64,000 nucleotides of DNA, taken from contig NZ_ATWJ01000011.1 in the NCBI RefSeq assembly GCF_000421185.1, positions 280,495-344,494 of the forward strand. Direction: 5' to 3'. The translations under genes and the position numbers were made by a program. Under the pieces are notes generated by a model. The model was not told the origin of the DNA. It was given only the letters and a program-made list of their open reading frames with translations, and ran no database searches. This document shows positions 48,908 to 57,423 of this stretch, one piece after another; positions within the stretch are counted from its first letter, which is position 1; every line of letters begins with the position of its first letter. This DNA is from Ornithinimicrobium pekingense DSM 21552 (GTDB taxonomy: Bacteria; Actinomycetota; Actinomycetes; Actinomycetales; Dermatophilaceae).

Positions 48908-49927
48908 TCATAGACGACGGGCGTCATTCAGCCGGCTGGCGCCTCGCGGGTCAAGCCTCAACGTCACCGCATCTCCCGGATGGTGCACCGGGTCCTCCGC
49001 CAGCGCGGCCACTTCCCCGACGCCGTCAACCTCGACCTCCAGGTGCACCGCGTCCGAGACCGACACCGCGCGCCGGACGACACCAGACAGCGACCCATCC
49101 TCGTCCACCCGCAATGCACTCCGCCTCAACGCCAGCACGCCCCCCGCAGCCCCGTCGAACCCCACACCATCGGCACCACGCACGAGCCGCGCCGCCGCCT
49201 CCCCCTCCACAAACGTCTCGTACCCGATGAACTCCGCCACCTGCCGCGACACCGGCGCCCGCCACACGTCGACGGTCTCCCCCTCCTGGGCGATGCGCCC
49301 GTCGAGCATCACCGCCATCCGGTCGGCGACGGTGAACGCCTCGTCGTGGTCGTGCGTCACCATCAGCGCGGTCGTGCCGGTCGACACCAGGATCTCCCGC
49401 AGGTCGCCGGCGAGGCGGTCGCGCAGCGACCGGTCCAGCGCCGACAGCGGCTCGTCGAGCAGCAGCAGCGCCGGCTCCGCCGCCAGCGAGCGCGCCAGCG
49501 CCACCCGCTGCTGCTCCCCGCCCGACAGGGTCGTCGGCCGCCGGTCGCCATAGCCGGGCAGCCCCACCAGCTCGAGCAGCTCGGCCACCCGCCGCGCACG
49601 CTCGCCCCGCCCCACGCGCCGCAGCTTCAGCGGATAGGCGATGTTCTCCGCCACTGACGCGTGCGCGAAGAGCTGCCCGTCCTGGAACATCAGGGCAAAC
49701 CCGCGCTCGTGCGTCGGCACCCCCGCCAGGTCGCGCCCGTCCCAGCACACGCGCCCGCCGTCGAGGTGCTCCAGCCCGGCGATCGAGCGCAGCAGCGTCG
49801 ACTTGCCACACCCCGACGGGCCCAGCACCGCCAGCACCGACCCCTCGGCCACCGACAACGACACCGAGTCGACCGCCACGGTCGCACCGAACCGCACCGT
49901 CACATCGTCAAGCTCGAGCACACCCAT
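48908..49927 (-). CDS. thiQ: Thiamine ABC transporter ATPase
   Basis: 339 residues from the ATG at 49927. Walker A GPSGCGKST (about residue 36), signature LSGGEQQRVALARSL, Walker B LLLLDEPLSALD, switch MVTHDHDEAF. A C-terminal TOBE-like extension (about 240-335) makes it longer than enterobacterial ThiQ and similar to FbpC/PotA. Assignment to thiamine rests on its position 4 bp after the permease gene, which a TPP riboswitch precedes. Confidence 0.82.
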   Translation of the reverse strand: MGVLELDDVTVRFGATVAVDSVSLSVAEGSVLAVLGPSGCGKSTLLRSIAGLEHLDGGRVCWDGRDLAGVPTHERGFALMFQDGQLFAHASVAENIAYPLKLRRVGRGERARRVAELLELVGLPGYGDRRPTTLSGGEQQRVALARSLAAEPALLLLDEPLSALDRSLRDRLAGDLREILVSTGTTALMVTHDHDEAFTVADRMAVMLDGRIAQEGETVDVWRAPVSRQVAEFIGYETFVEGEAAARLVRGADGVGFDGAAGGVLALRRSALRVDEDGSLSGVVRRAVSVSDAVHLEVEVDGVGEVAALAEDPVHHPGDAVTLRLDPRGASRLNDARRL

Positions 49928-49931
49928 CTCC

Positions 49932-51638
49932 TCAGAACGTCCCGACCGAGCCGACGCGCAACCGCTCCACGACGCCCATCACCGTCACCGTCACCAGCGC
50001 CAGCACGACGCTGGCGGCGAGCGCCATGCCCAGGTGCTCGGCCCCCGGGCGCGAGATCAGCTGGTAGATCACCACCGGCACCGTCGGCCGGTCCGGCCGC
50101 GCCAGGAACGCCGTCGCGCCGAACTCCCCCAGCGCCACGGCAAACGCAAACCCCGTCGCCGCCAGCAGCGGCCGCGCCAGCACGGGCGCCTCCGCCGTCC
50201 ACGCCGCCCGCCACGGGCCCGCGCCCAGCGCCGCCGCCGCCTCCCGCTGCCGCGGGTCGACCGAGCGCAGCACCGGCGCCAGGGTCCGCACCACGAGCGG
50301 CAGCGCGACCATCGCCTGGGCGATCGGCACCAGCACCGGGGAGGTCCGCAGGTCCAGCGGCGGCCGGTCCAGCGTGATGAGGAAACCAAAGCCCACCGTC
50401 ACCGCCGAGATCCCCAGCGGCAGCATGAACGCCCCGTCCAGCGTCGACACCGCCCCCGACCACAGCCGCGAGCGCGGCCGCCGCGACACCAGCAGCGCCA
50501 CGATGAGCCCCAGCACCATCGCGAGCACGGTCGCGTCGACGGCGCTGCGCAGGGAGTTCATCACCGCCTCGGTCACGCTCACCCGCAGCACCGGCGTCGA
50601 GTCGGGGTCGGTCAGCGCCCGGTAGTTCTCCAGCGTCCACCCGCCCCCGCGCCGCAGCGAGCGCACCACCAGCGTCCCAACGGGCAGCAGGACAAACGCG
50701 ACCGCCACCCCGGTCATCCCCAGCGCGGGTATGTCGTCCCGCCGGGGGCGGCGCGCCGCCGCCCGGGCGCCGACCCGCTTCAGGCTCTGCTCGCGCGACC
50801 GCCGCGTCCGCGCGGCCAGCGCGAGCATCGCGACCACGGCCACCAGCTGCAGCACCGACAGCACCGCCGCGCCCTGCAGGTCGAGGAACTGCGTGGTCAG
50901 CAGGTAGATCTCGGTCTCGATCGTCCCGTACCGCAGGCCGCCGAGGGTCAGCACGACGCCGAACGCCGTGGAGCAGAAGAGGAAGACCAGCGTCGCCGCC
51001 GACACCACCGCCGGCGCGAGCGCGGGCAGGGTGACGGTTCGCCACACCTGCCAGGGCGAGGCGCCCAGCGCGGCCGCCGACTCCTCGGCCCGCCGGTCCA
51101 GCCCCTCCCATAGCCCGCCGACCGTGCGCACGACGACGGCGAGGTTGAAGAAGACGAACGCCAGCAGGATCGGCACCCACGTGCCGTCCCAGCCAAGCCC
51201 GCCCAGCGGCCCGCCGCTGGACAACAACGAGCGAAACATCACCCCGACCACCACGGTCGGCAGCACGAACGGCATGACCACCAGCGCCCGAAGCAGCCCA
51301 CGCCCGGGGAAGCGCAACCGGTAGAGCGCGAACGCCGCCGGCATACCCAGCACCAGCGTCAGCAAGGTCCCAGCCAGCGCGCTCCACAGCGTGAACCACA
51401 GCACCCGCAGCGTCCGCGCCCGCCCCAGCACCTCCGGCACCGCCGACAGGTTCAACGACCCCTCGGGCAGGAAGCCGCGGGCGAGCATCCCGCCGACCGG
51501 CAGGCCGAAGAAGACCGCCAGGAAGGTGAGCGGCAGGAGCGCGGCGGCGCCGAGCAAGATGCCGGGCCCGGTCAGGTATGTCGTGCGCCGGGGGCGCGAG
51601 GACGCTGGGGCCGGAGGCGACGCCACGGGCAGTGTCAT
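49932..51638 (-). CDS. thiP: Thiamine ABC transporter permease
   Basis: 568 residues from the ATG at 51638. It is a fused permease with two inner-membrane modules (about residues 20-280 and 310-560), each with an EAA-type coupling loop (ESAAALGASPWQVWRTVTLP and EAAAALGAGPWRAAWTAEAP). This double-length arrangement is that of ThiP/FbpB. The TPP riboswitch immediately upstream identifies the substrate as thiamine or a derivative. The periplasmic-type binding protein is not adjacent but about 9 kb away. Confidence 0.86.
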   Translation of the reverse strand: MTLPVASPPAPASSRPRRTTYLTGPGILLGAAALLPLTFLAVFFGLPVGGMLARGFLPEGSLNLSAVPEVLGRARTLRVLWFTLWSALAGTLLTLVLGMPAAFALYRLRFPGRGLLRALVVMPFVLPTVVVGVMFRSLLSSGGPLGGLGWDGTWVPILLAFVFFNLAVVVRTVGGLWEGLDRRAEESAAALGASPWQVWRTVTLPALAPAVVSAATLVFLFCSTAFGVVLTLGGLRYGTIETEIYLLTTQFLDLQGAAVLSVLQLVAVVAMLALAARTRRSREQSLKRVGARAAARRPRRDDIPALGMTGVAVAFVLLPVGTLVVRSLRRGGGWTLENYRALTDPDSTPVLRVSVTEAVMNSLRSAVDATVLAMVLGLIVALLVSRRPRSRLWSGAVSTLDGAFMLPLGISAVTVGFGFLITLDRPPLDLRTSPVLVPIAQAMVALPLVVRTLAPVLRSVDPRQREAAAALGAGPWRAAWTAEAPVLARPLLAATGFAFAVALGEFGATAFLARPDRPTVPVVIYQLISRPGAEHLGMALAASVVLALVTVTVMGVVERLRVGSVGTF

Positions 51639-51643
51639 GGTCG

Positions 51644-51727
51644 ACTTCCTTCGCCGGTGCTAGCCGGAGCAGGTTCGGAGGGTCTGCGGTCGGGCCGCAC
51701 TCTCAGCGCTGGGCGCTCCCCTGTCGG
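51644..51727 (-). ncRNA. TPP riboswitch (thiP leader)
   Basis: On the minus strand the conserved order is acaggggagc, ctgagagtgcgg, gcagaccc, gaacctg, and gcaccggcgaaggaag, the THI-box core of the thiamine pyrophosphate aptamer. The aptamer's 3' strand itself contains aaggaag, which is the only ribosome-binding site for the ATG at 51638. Ligand binding should therefore block translation start directly. Confidence 0.92.
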
Positions 51728-51770
51728 TACAGACAGCCAGCCTACGTCAAGCCGCCGGGCCCCAGGTCGG

Positions 51771-52010
51771 TCACAGCCGGTGAACCCTCTCCCCGGGCTG
51801 GGTCTTGCCACGGGTGTCGAAGAACAGGCGCGCGGCACCGGTGAGGGCGTCCAGGTCGTACTCGCGGTGGTTCTGCACCAGGACCGTCAGGTCCGCCGCG
51901 CCCGCACCGGCCGCGGCATCGTCCACGCGGACCGCGTCGGGGACCGCACGCCAGTCGGTCACGTCGGGTCGTGGTACTGCACGACCGCGCCCTTGGCCAG
52001 CAGGTTCTTG
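51771..52010 (-). pseudogene. Remnant of a nucleotide-sugar dehydrogenase (C-terminal end)
   Basis: In one frame the minus strand reads ESPAVPLAKNLLAKGAVVQY then HDPT-stop. After a one-base slip it continues DVTDWRAVPDAVRVD ... TVLVQNHREYDLDALTGAAR ... FFDTRGKTQPGERVHRL. This is the last third of a WecC/UDP-glucose dehydrogenase-like enzyme of polysaccharide synthesis. The rest of the gene is missing and replaced by an IS1634-type fragment, so it is a decayed relic. Confidence 0.75.
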
Positions 52011-52124
52011 GCCAGCGGCACCGCCGGGGACTCTCATCCCTGGCGGCCTGGTCGAACCCGAGCGCCCGCGTACCCGGCGGCGAGGGAGTCCCACAAGTGC
52101 CCCATCCGCGAGGACAGGATGCGC

Positions 52125-52343
52125 AGCGGCCCACTTGGCCTCCGTCGGCGGCTGGATCCCCAGGTCCAGCTCGCCCTGCCCAGCCGCGAGCTTCTGCCTG
52201 GCCGCAGTCTTGAGCAGCTCGAGCTCGACGTCGGTGTGCGCCGAACCGATGTGCTCGATCTGCCTCGAACCCTTCCGGCGCGAGTACACGATCTGCACCG
52301 CCGTCGCCCCAGAGGACGTCTTCACGGTACGGATGTGAGCCAC
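52125..52343 (-). pseudogene. Truncated IS1634-family transposase (N-terminal fragment)
   Basis: MAHIRTVKTSSGATAVQIVY, SRRKGSRQIEHIGSAHTDVE and LAAGQGELDLGIQPP are the standard N-terminus of IS1634-type transposases. The similarity stops after about 73 residues; the frame then runs into the dehydrogenase remnant. The element is dead. Confidence 0.75.
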
Positions 52344-52496
52344 GCCGCCACACTAGAACCCCCCGGCTAGTGCCCCAATTTCCGAGCAGTCGGGCACGAC
52401 TCCCCAGGTCAGCAGCCCGCGATCACCGCTGCACGCAATGAGTGAGCCAAGTCAGGTCAGGGGTCTGTCCGATGAACGGTGTTTCTGGCGTTCATC

Positions 52497-53109
52497 TCAG
52501 AGGTTCTCCGCGGCCGGCATGCGGTCGGCGAAGGTGACGGCGAAAGCGTTGAGCGCGGGCTTCCACCGCATGGTCCATCGTGCCTGCCCCGTGCCCTTGG
52601 GGTCCAGCCCGCGGGTCACCAGGTAGAGGCACTTCAGGGCGGCCTGCTCGGTCGGGAAGTGCCCGCGCACGGTGACCGCGCGCCGGTACCTGGCGTGCAG
52701 GGACTCGATGGCGTTGGTGGAGAACAGCACGCGGCGGATCTCCACGTCGTAGGCCAGGAAGGGGATGAACTCCTCCCACGCTGCTCTCCGCATCCTGGGG
52801 ATGGCTGGGTAGGGCTTGCCCCATTTTTCCTCGAGCTCCTCGAACGCCGCCCACGCTGCCTCCACCGAGGGGGCGGTGTAGATGCGGCGCAGGTCCTTGG
52901 CCAGCTGGTCCCAGTACTTCCGGCTGGCGTAGCGCAGCGTCGCGCGGATCAGGTGGATCACGCAGGCCTGCACGATCGCCTGCGGGAAGACGGCGTTGAC
53001 GCTGTCGGGCAGTCCTTTGAGGCCGTCGCAGACGATGAAGAACACGTCCCGCACGCCGCGGTTCTTCAGGTCGGCCAGCACATTCATCCAGAACTTCGCC
53101 GACTCACCA
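52497..53109 (-). pseudogene. IS256-family transposase, C-terminal part (interrupted)
   Basis: This part starts in the interrupted region (GESAKFWMNVLADLKNRGVR) and runs to the stop. It contains the catalytic Asp of FFIVCDGLKGLPDSV and the late-motif region STNAIESLHARYRRAV. Joined to 54459-55150 and keeping one copy of the 4-bp duplication, it restores a 434-residue frame (1305 bp) with no other lesion. The interruption is therefore recent and is the only inactivating change. Confidence 0.88.
53106..53109. repeat. Target-site duplication ACCA of the IS3-family insertion
   Basis: ACCA directly precedes the left end of the IS3-family element and recurs at 54455-54458 directly after its right end. 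Confidence 0.8.
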
Positions 53110-53118
53110 TGTCCCGTG

Positions 53119-54117
53119 TCAAGTTCTTGGCAGGTTTTCGGGCTCGGGAAAGTTGGGTGAGCACGGGTCGGCCTGGCGCAGGTGCACCTCGCGCGGCCGG
53201 TTCCAGGACAGGGCCTCGTGCGGGCGGACGGTGTTGAACTCGGCCCGGAAGTCCTCGCCGTGGGTGACCAGGTCGTGCATGTCGTCGATCTGCTCGCGGT
53301 AGAGCCGCTCGTACTTCAGCGACTGGAACGCGCGCTCCCGGACGCCGTTCTGGCCCGGAGTGCGGACCCGGGTGCGGACGTGGTCCAGCTCCGGGGTGGC
53401 CTCGATGAAGGCCGCGAACCGTGCCGAGCGGAACGGGCCGCCGTTGTCGGTGACCAGCGTGATCGGCACGACCTCGCCGGTCTCGGGGTCGGTGAGGTAC
53501 TCCAGCAGGTCCAAGCCCTCGGGCAGCAGCTCGCCCGCCTCGGCCAGGGCGAGCTCGACCGCGGCGACCGCGTCGTGCTGGTTCGCGGTCGGCGACCAGT
53601 ACCAGCCGAACTCGTACTTGGACCAGTAGTCCGCGATCCCGGCCACCCGCCAGGTCCCCCCGCCGGCGGTCTCGTACTCGGAGAAGTCGAACTGCCACAC
53701 CATGTTCGGCCCGGTCGGCGTCTTGGCGAACGCCGCCTTGCGCTGCTGGGCGAGCTGGCGTCGCTCTCGCTGGTAGTCGGCCTTGAGCAGCAGCCCGGCG
53801 TCGTCGAGGATCCGCGCCGTGGTCGACATCGACACCCGATGCCCCGAGTGACGAGCCATCGCCCAGATCTTGCGGTGGCCCCAGGCGGTGTGTCTGGCCG
53901 CCAGATCAGTCACGACCTGCCAGGACGCCTGGCGCGCCGGCCGCGGCCACGGGCCCTTGGCAGGGCGCCCGGCCCGGGCATGCGCCTGCCACCGGCGGTA
54001 GGTCCGCTCGGGGACGCCGATCAACTTGCAGAACCTCGCGGTCGGCATCCCCACCTCGGTGCGGATTACCTCGAGGTCCTCGAAGGGCCCAGCCGGCCCT
54101 CGGCGCTCTTCTTCCAC
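53119..54117 (-). CDS. IS3-family transposase OrfB (DDE integrase domain)
   Basis: 332 residues; an N-terminal HTH-like part (FCKLIGVPERTYRRWQ), then the DDE core: NMVWQFDFSEYETAGGG (first Asp), ITLVTDNGGPF (second Asp), GQNGVRERAFQSLKYERLY (Glu). It is probably made as an OrfAB fusion by -1 frameshifting in the overlap with OrfA (54066-54117). The stop lies within the left inverted repeat, as usual. No inactivating change seen. Confidence 0.9.
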   Translation of the reverse strand: MEEERRGPAGPFEDLEVIRTEVGMPTARFCKLIGVPERTYRRWQAHARAGRPAKGPWPRPARQASWQVVTDLAARHTAWGHRKIWAMARHSGHRVSMSTTARILDDAGLLLKADYQRERRQLAQQRKAAFAKTPTGPNMVWQFDFSEYETAGGGTWRVAGIADYWSKYEFGWYWSPTANQHDAVAAVELALAEAGELLPEGLDLLEYLTDPETGEVVPITLVTDNGGPFRSARFAAFIEATPELDHVRTRVRTPGQNGVRERAFQSLKYERLYREQIDDMHDLVTHGEDFRAEFNTVRPHEALSWNRPREVHLRQADPCSPNFPEPENLPRT

Positions 54118-54383
54118 ACCCGGGCCTGCAGGTGTGCCTCGCCCAGGGCGGTGGTCAGCTCGGCGACCTCAGCCTCCAGCTGCTCCTCCCGGGTCGAAGG
54201 CCCGGTCCGCCCCGAGGCCATCGCGGTCCGTCCCGCCTCGAGGAAGTCCGCCTTCCACCGCCCGATCGACTGCTCGGAGACCTTCTCCTTACGCGCCGCC
54301 TCGGCGATCGAAACCTCGCCAGCCAGGACGCTGAGCACGATCCTGGTCTTCTTCTCCGCCGGGATCACAGGTGGTCGTCCCAC
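54066..54383 (-). CDS. IS3-family transposase OrfA
   Basis: 105 residues from the ATG at 54383. HTH region SIAEAARKEKVSEQSIGRWK (about residues 24-43) followed by a Leu/Glu-rich coiled coil (EEQLEAEVAELTTALGEAHL). It binds the element's ends and dimerises (family knowledge). OrfB overlaps the last 52 bp in another frame. Confidence 0.88.
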   Translation of the reverse strand: MGRPPVIPAEKKTRIVLSVLAGEVSIAEAARKEKVSEQSIGRWKADFLEAGRTAMASGRTGPSTREEQLEAEVAELTTALGEAHLQARVWKKSAEGRLGPSRTSR

Positions 54384-54454
54384 GGGTCATCTCCTTCATG
54401 GTCACGCCGATCATGCCCTCATAACCGGTCTGCCAAGAAGTTTGGAACGCGACA

Positions 54455-54458
54455 ACCA
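54455..54458. repeat. Target-site duplication ACCA, right copy
   Basis: Second copy of the 4-bp duplication of the IS3-family insertion; see 53106-53109. Confidence 0.8.
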
Positions 54459-55150
54459 CCCCCCTGCCCTGCCCACAGCCCGAGGACGTCTCGCCGGCCG
54501 TTCAGGTCCACGCCGATCGCGGCGTAGAAGGGCTGGTTGCCGACCTGCCCGTCGCGCACCTTGACGTAGATCGCATCGATGAAGATGGCCGCGTACACCG
54601 GTTGCAGCGGACGGGAGGACCAGGCGGCCATCTCCTCCAGCACCTTGTCCGTGATCCTCGAGGCCGTGTCCTTGCTGATGCTGGCGCCGTACACCTCGTG
54701 GAAGTGCGCGGAGATCTCACCGGTGGTCAGGCCCTTGGCGAACAGGCTGATCGCGACGGCATCCACGTCCGAGAGGCGGCGTTGTCGCTTCTTGACGATG
54801 ACCGGTTCGAACGTGCCGGCCCGGTCCCGGGGGACGGCGATCGTCACCTCCCCGGCAGCGTCGGTGAGCACCGTCTTGGGCCTCGTGCCGTTGCGGATGT
54901 TGCCGTTCCCGGCGGTGGGTACCTGGTGCTTCCCGTGGCCGAGGTGCTCGGTCAGCTCCTCCTCCAACGCGGTCTCCACGACGGTGGCGGTGATCGACTT
55001 GAGCAGCCCGTCCGGGCCGGTCAGATCCTCACCACGTGCCCGGGCGGCCTTGACCAGCTCCCGGACCGCAGCCTGCTCGGCCTCGCTGCGCGAGGTCGTC
55101 TTCTTCACCTTCTTCGGCATCGAGCTCACGCTCGAGATCTTCTCGGTCAT
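54459..55150 (-). pseudogene. IS256-family transposase, N-terminal part (interrupted)
   Basis: Starts MTEKISSVSSMPKKVKK at 55150 and contains the Mutator/IS256 signature LTEHLGHGKHQVPTAGNGNI, the KGLTTGEISAHFHEVYG block and the first catalytic Asp in YAAIFIDAIYVKVRDG. It breaks off at GLWAGQGG, where the IS3-family element begins; the remainder is at 52497-53109. Confidence 0.88.
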
Positions 55151-55224
55151 CACATGACCTTCCCCGCCAGCTGAGCCGGCGCGTCGGGCCAGAAACACCG
55201 TTTAGCGGACAGTCCCCAGGTCAG

Positions 55225-55377
55225 TGCCGGGGCCGACTCGACGGTCACGGTCAGCAGGTCAGGGGCGCGGTCGACGGCGGTCACGTGCAGGCCGTCCAGG
55301 CCCACGAGCAGATCGCAGTTGTGGCAGTACGCGCCGCCGGTGCACAGGGCACGGCAGCACGACGTAGGCTCAGACAC
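55225..55377 (-). pseudogene. ISL3-family transposase, N-terminal remnant
   Basis: From a GTG at 55377: MSEPTSCCRALCTGGAYCHN, then CDLLVGLDGLHVTAVDRAPD and LLTVTVESAPALT. This is the N-terminal zinc-ribbon region of ISL3-type transposases. The frame is cut by the IS256-family element, and the sequence on the far side (below 52453) does not continue it, so it was truncated before that insertion. Confidence 0.65.
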
Positions 55378-55604
55378 GTCGAGGTCCTTGGCGATCGGGA
55401 GAGGTAGAAGTCCTCCGATCATCGGGGACCTCGACCCCGTCCCGGCCTCACCCAGCGCGTCGGCGCGCCGCCCTCACCCCACCTTCAAAGACGAAGAGAT
55501 TCCCCTAACGGGTTGTCAAGGCCTCAGGGGGGGTGGATTCGTCGGGCAGGGGGGATCGGCGAGAGAGTTTCTGGGCCTGGCCTCTCGCTCGGCTTCTGGT
55601 GAGG

Positions 55605-56972
55605 TCAGCGGGTGAGCTTGGAGCGGTGCGTGGCCGCGCTGCGTGCTCGGGCTCGGGCCCGGACCTCGGGTGGGACGGCGTACGTTCGGGCGATCTCCTT
55701 GGCCCGGGCCCGGGTCAGCGGGGTGCCGTCGGTGTCACGCAGCTGGTAGGGCCGGTCGCGGTGCAGGACCGTCCAGGTGCGTTCGATGAGCTTGCGGGCC
55801 ACGGCGACGGTGGCCTTGGTGTGTCCGTGGCCACGGTCGACCATCAGGTGCCGGTAGTACGCGGCCAGCTGCGGGTCGACCCGTCGGGCGCCGCCGGCGG
55901 CCTGGTAGAACGCCAGGCGCAGCACCGCGGGGCCTTCCTTGGTGATCGCCCGGGAGGGTTGGACCACGGTCCCGGAGGACCACGTGGAGGGGTTCATCCC
56001 CACGTAGGAGGCGGCTGCCTTGGCGGTGGTGAACGCGGAGCCGTCGCCGAGGAAGGCCCGCACGGTGGGTGCGGTCGCCGGTCCCATCCCGGGCACCGAG
56101 CCCAGCAGGACGTCGTCGCCGTACAGGTCGGTCCAGTACCCGGTGGCCTGGGCGGTCGCCCGGGCGATCCTCTCCTGGGCCTCGTGCATGTCGTGCAGGT
56201 GCTCGCCCACCTCCCAGGCCAGGGCGTCCAGGTCCAGGTGCCCGTCCCAGAAGTCGGCCCACGCCCGGGCAGCGGACCGGATCGCCTCGACCCGGGCGGG
56301 CACGTCCGGGACCGCGCGGGTGTGCGCGGCCACGACCCCGGTGAGGGTGGCGCGGCGGGCGCTGCCCAGGGCGCGCAGGTCGGGCCAGCGGGTCAGGACC
56401 GCGATGGCGGTCGGCTGTGACCCGGCGAACGCGGACCACACGTCGGGGAAGGCCCACCGCGCCAGCGAGATCAGCCGGCGGCGGGCCCGGTTGCCGTCCA
56501 CGACCAGCTTCCCGCGGCGGGTCACCGCCCGGCGCAGCGACAGCTGCGCCGGGGACAGCGGACGTAGCGGGGTGAGGGTGAAGACCTCCCCGGCGGTGGC
56601 CAGCACGTCGGCGTCGATGACGTCGGACTTGTCCTTGCCGATGATCGCGCCCCGCAGCCGGGCCGCGTGCCGGGCCCCGAGCAGGGACAGGTCACCACCG
56701 GCCTGACGCATCGCGATCGATAGCGCGAGCCAGGTCATCGACGTCGGCTCGGCGACAGCGACCACCCCGGGGTGCCTGCCCAACCGTGCGCTGAGCGCGT
56801 TCAGGCCGGCCAAGGTCGGCGGGGTGGTGAACCGGGTCAGGCGCACCTGCCCGTCGCCCAGGATCTCCCGCACGCACACGTGATGGTTGGCCACCACCGC
56901 GGCGTCGATGCCGACCTGGACCCGCACCGGTGACGAGGGCACGGTCGTGGGGTCGGTACTGTGAATGGACAC
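55605..56972 (-). CDS. IS110-family transposase (DEDD recombinase)
   Basis: 455 residues from a GTG at 56972. N-terminal RuvC-like DEDD domain: VQVGIDAAVVANHHVCV (Asp), VAVAEPTSMTWLALS (Glu), GKDKSDVIDADVLATAG (Asp, Asp). C-terminal Tnp20 domain: LLGSVPGMGPATAPTVRAFL and SYVGMNPSTWSSGTVVQPSR, with the Ser nucleophile region. Full length and apparently intact. IS110 elements move without terminal repeats, guided by a bridge RNA encoded in their non-coding end. Confidence 0.92.
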   Translation of the reverse strand: MSIHSTDPTTVPSSPVRVQVGIDAAVVANHHVCVREILGDGQVRLTRFTTPPTLAGLNALSARLGRHPGVVAVAEPTSMTWLALSIAMRQAGGDLSLLGARHAARLRGAIIGKDKSDVIDADVLATAGEVFTLTPLRPLSPAQLSLRRAVTRRGKLVVDGNRARRRLISLARWAFPDVWSAFAGSQPTAIAVLTRWPDLRALGSARRATLTGVVAAHTRAVPDVPARVEAIRSAARAWADFWDGHLDLDALAWEVGEHLHDMHEAQERIARATAQATGYWTDLYGDDVLLGSVPGMGPATAPTVRAFLGDGSAFTTAKAAASYVGMNPSTWSSGTVVQPSRAITKEGPAVLRLAFYQAAGGARRVDPQLAAYYRHLMVDRGHGHTKATVAVARKLIERTWTVLHRDRPYQLRDTDGTPLTRARAKEIARTYAVPPEVRARARARSAATHRSKLTR

Positions 56973-57423
56973 GAGGGTTCCTCGGTTCGCAACGATGAAC
57001 GTGAACCCGTTCCTCGACGACCACCGGCCAGTGACCAAGAGGATCGGGCTCGCCAACAGCGGCGGGAGAACCCTCGCGTCCTGACCGGCAACACCCCGGG
57101 CAACGTCCGCGACAGGGCGAGCTCCCGAACCGCTGCCACCCAGCCACCACAGATGAACACCACGGCAGGTGCTCCCATGCTTGTGCGTGATCCGGTGCCT
57201 ACCCGCGATCAGGACCCCGCGGGGCGGGGCCTGCCACGGCCACCAATTCCCTGAACCGGGCCAACCTCAGCCGGGAGAGCCGACCCCGGGCCTGTCGATC
57301 TCTTTCACGAGCCTCAACGCTCAGCCGAAAAGCGGCACGACCCAGGGCCTTCTCCCACGACCACCGTAGCGACCACCACCTGCAACCAGGAGGCCCTCCA
57401 AGTCATACAAGCCACCTAACGGC
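56973..57423. other. 451-base non-coding region upstream of IS110 transposase
   Basis: No protein gene is supported. As the region 5' of an IS110-type recombinase on the minus strand it should contain the element's end, its promoter and, by analogy with IS621, the bridge RNA. A short palindrome (ccccgcgggg, 57217-57226) is visible. I could not place the element's exact boundary. Confidence 0.45.

Larger units (their letters stand above)
53110..54454 (-). mobile_element. IS3-family insertion sequence (1345 bp)
   Basis: Ends are tgtcccgtgtcaagttcttg (53110 onward) and, read inward from 54454, tgtcgcgttccaaacttctt; they form imperfect inverted repeats starting TGT and sharing TTCTTGGCAG. It is flanked by the duplication ACCA and encodes OrfA and OrfB in the usual overlapping -1 arrangement. 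It lies within the IS256 transposase gene. Confidence 0.9.
52461..55216 (-). mobile_element. IS256-family element, interrupted by an IS3-family element
   Basis: Terminal inverted repeats at 52461-52489 (gggtctgtccgatgaacggt...) and 55188-55216 (rc gggactgtccgctaaacggt...) agree at all but three or four positions. The 8-bp target duplication CAGGTCAG is at 52453-52460 and 55217-55224. Without the nested insertion the element is about 1.4 kb, normal for IS256. It entered what is left of an ISL3 transposase gene. Confidence 0.88.
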
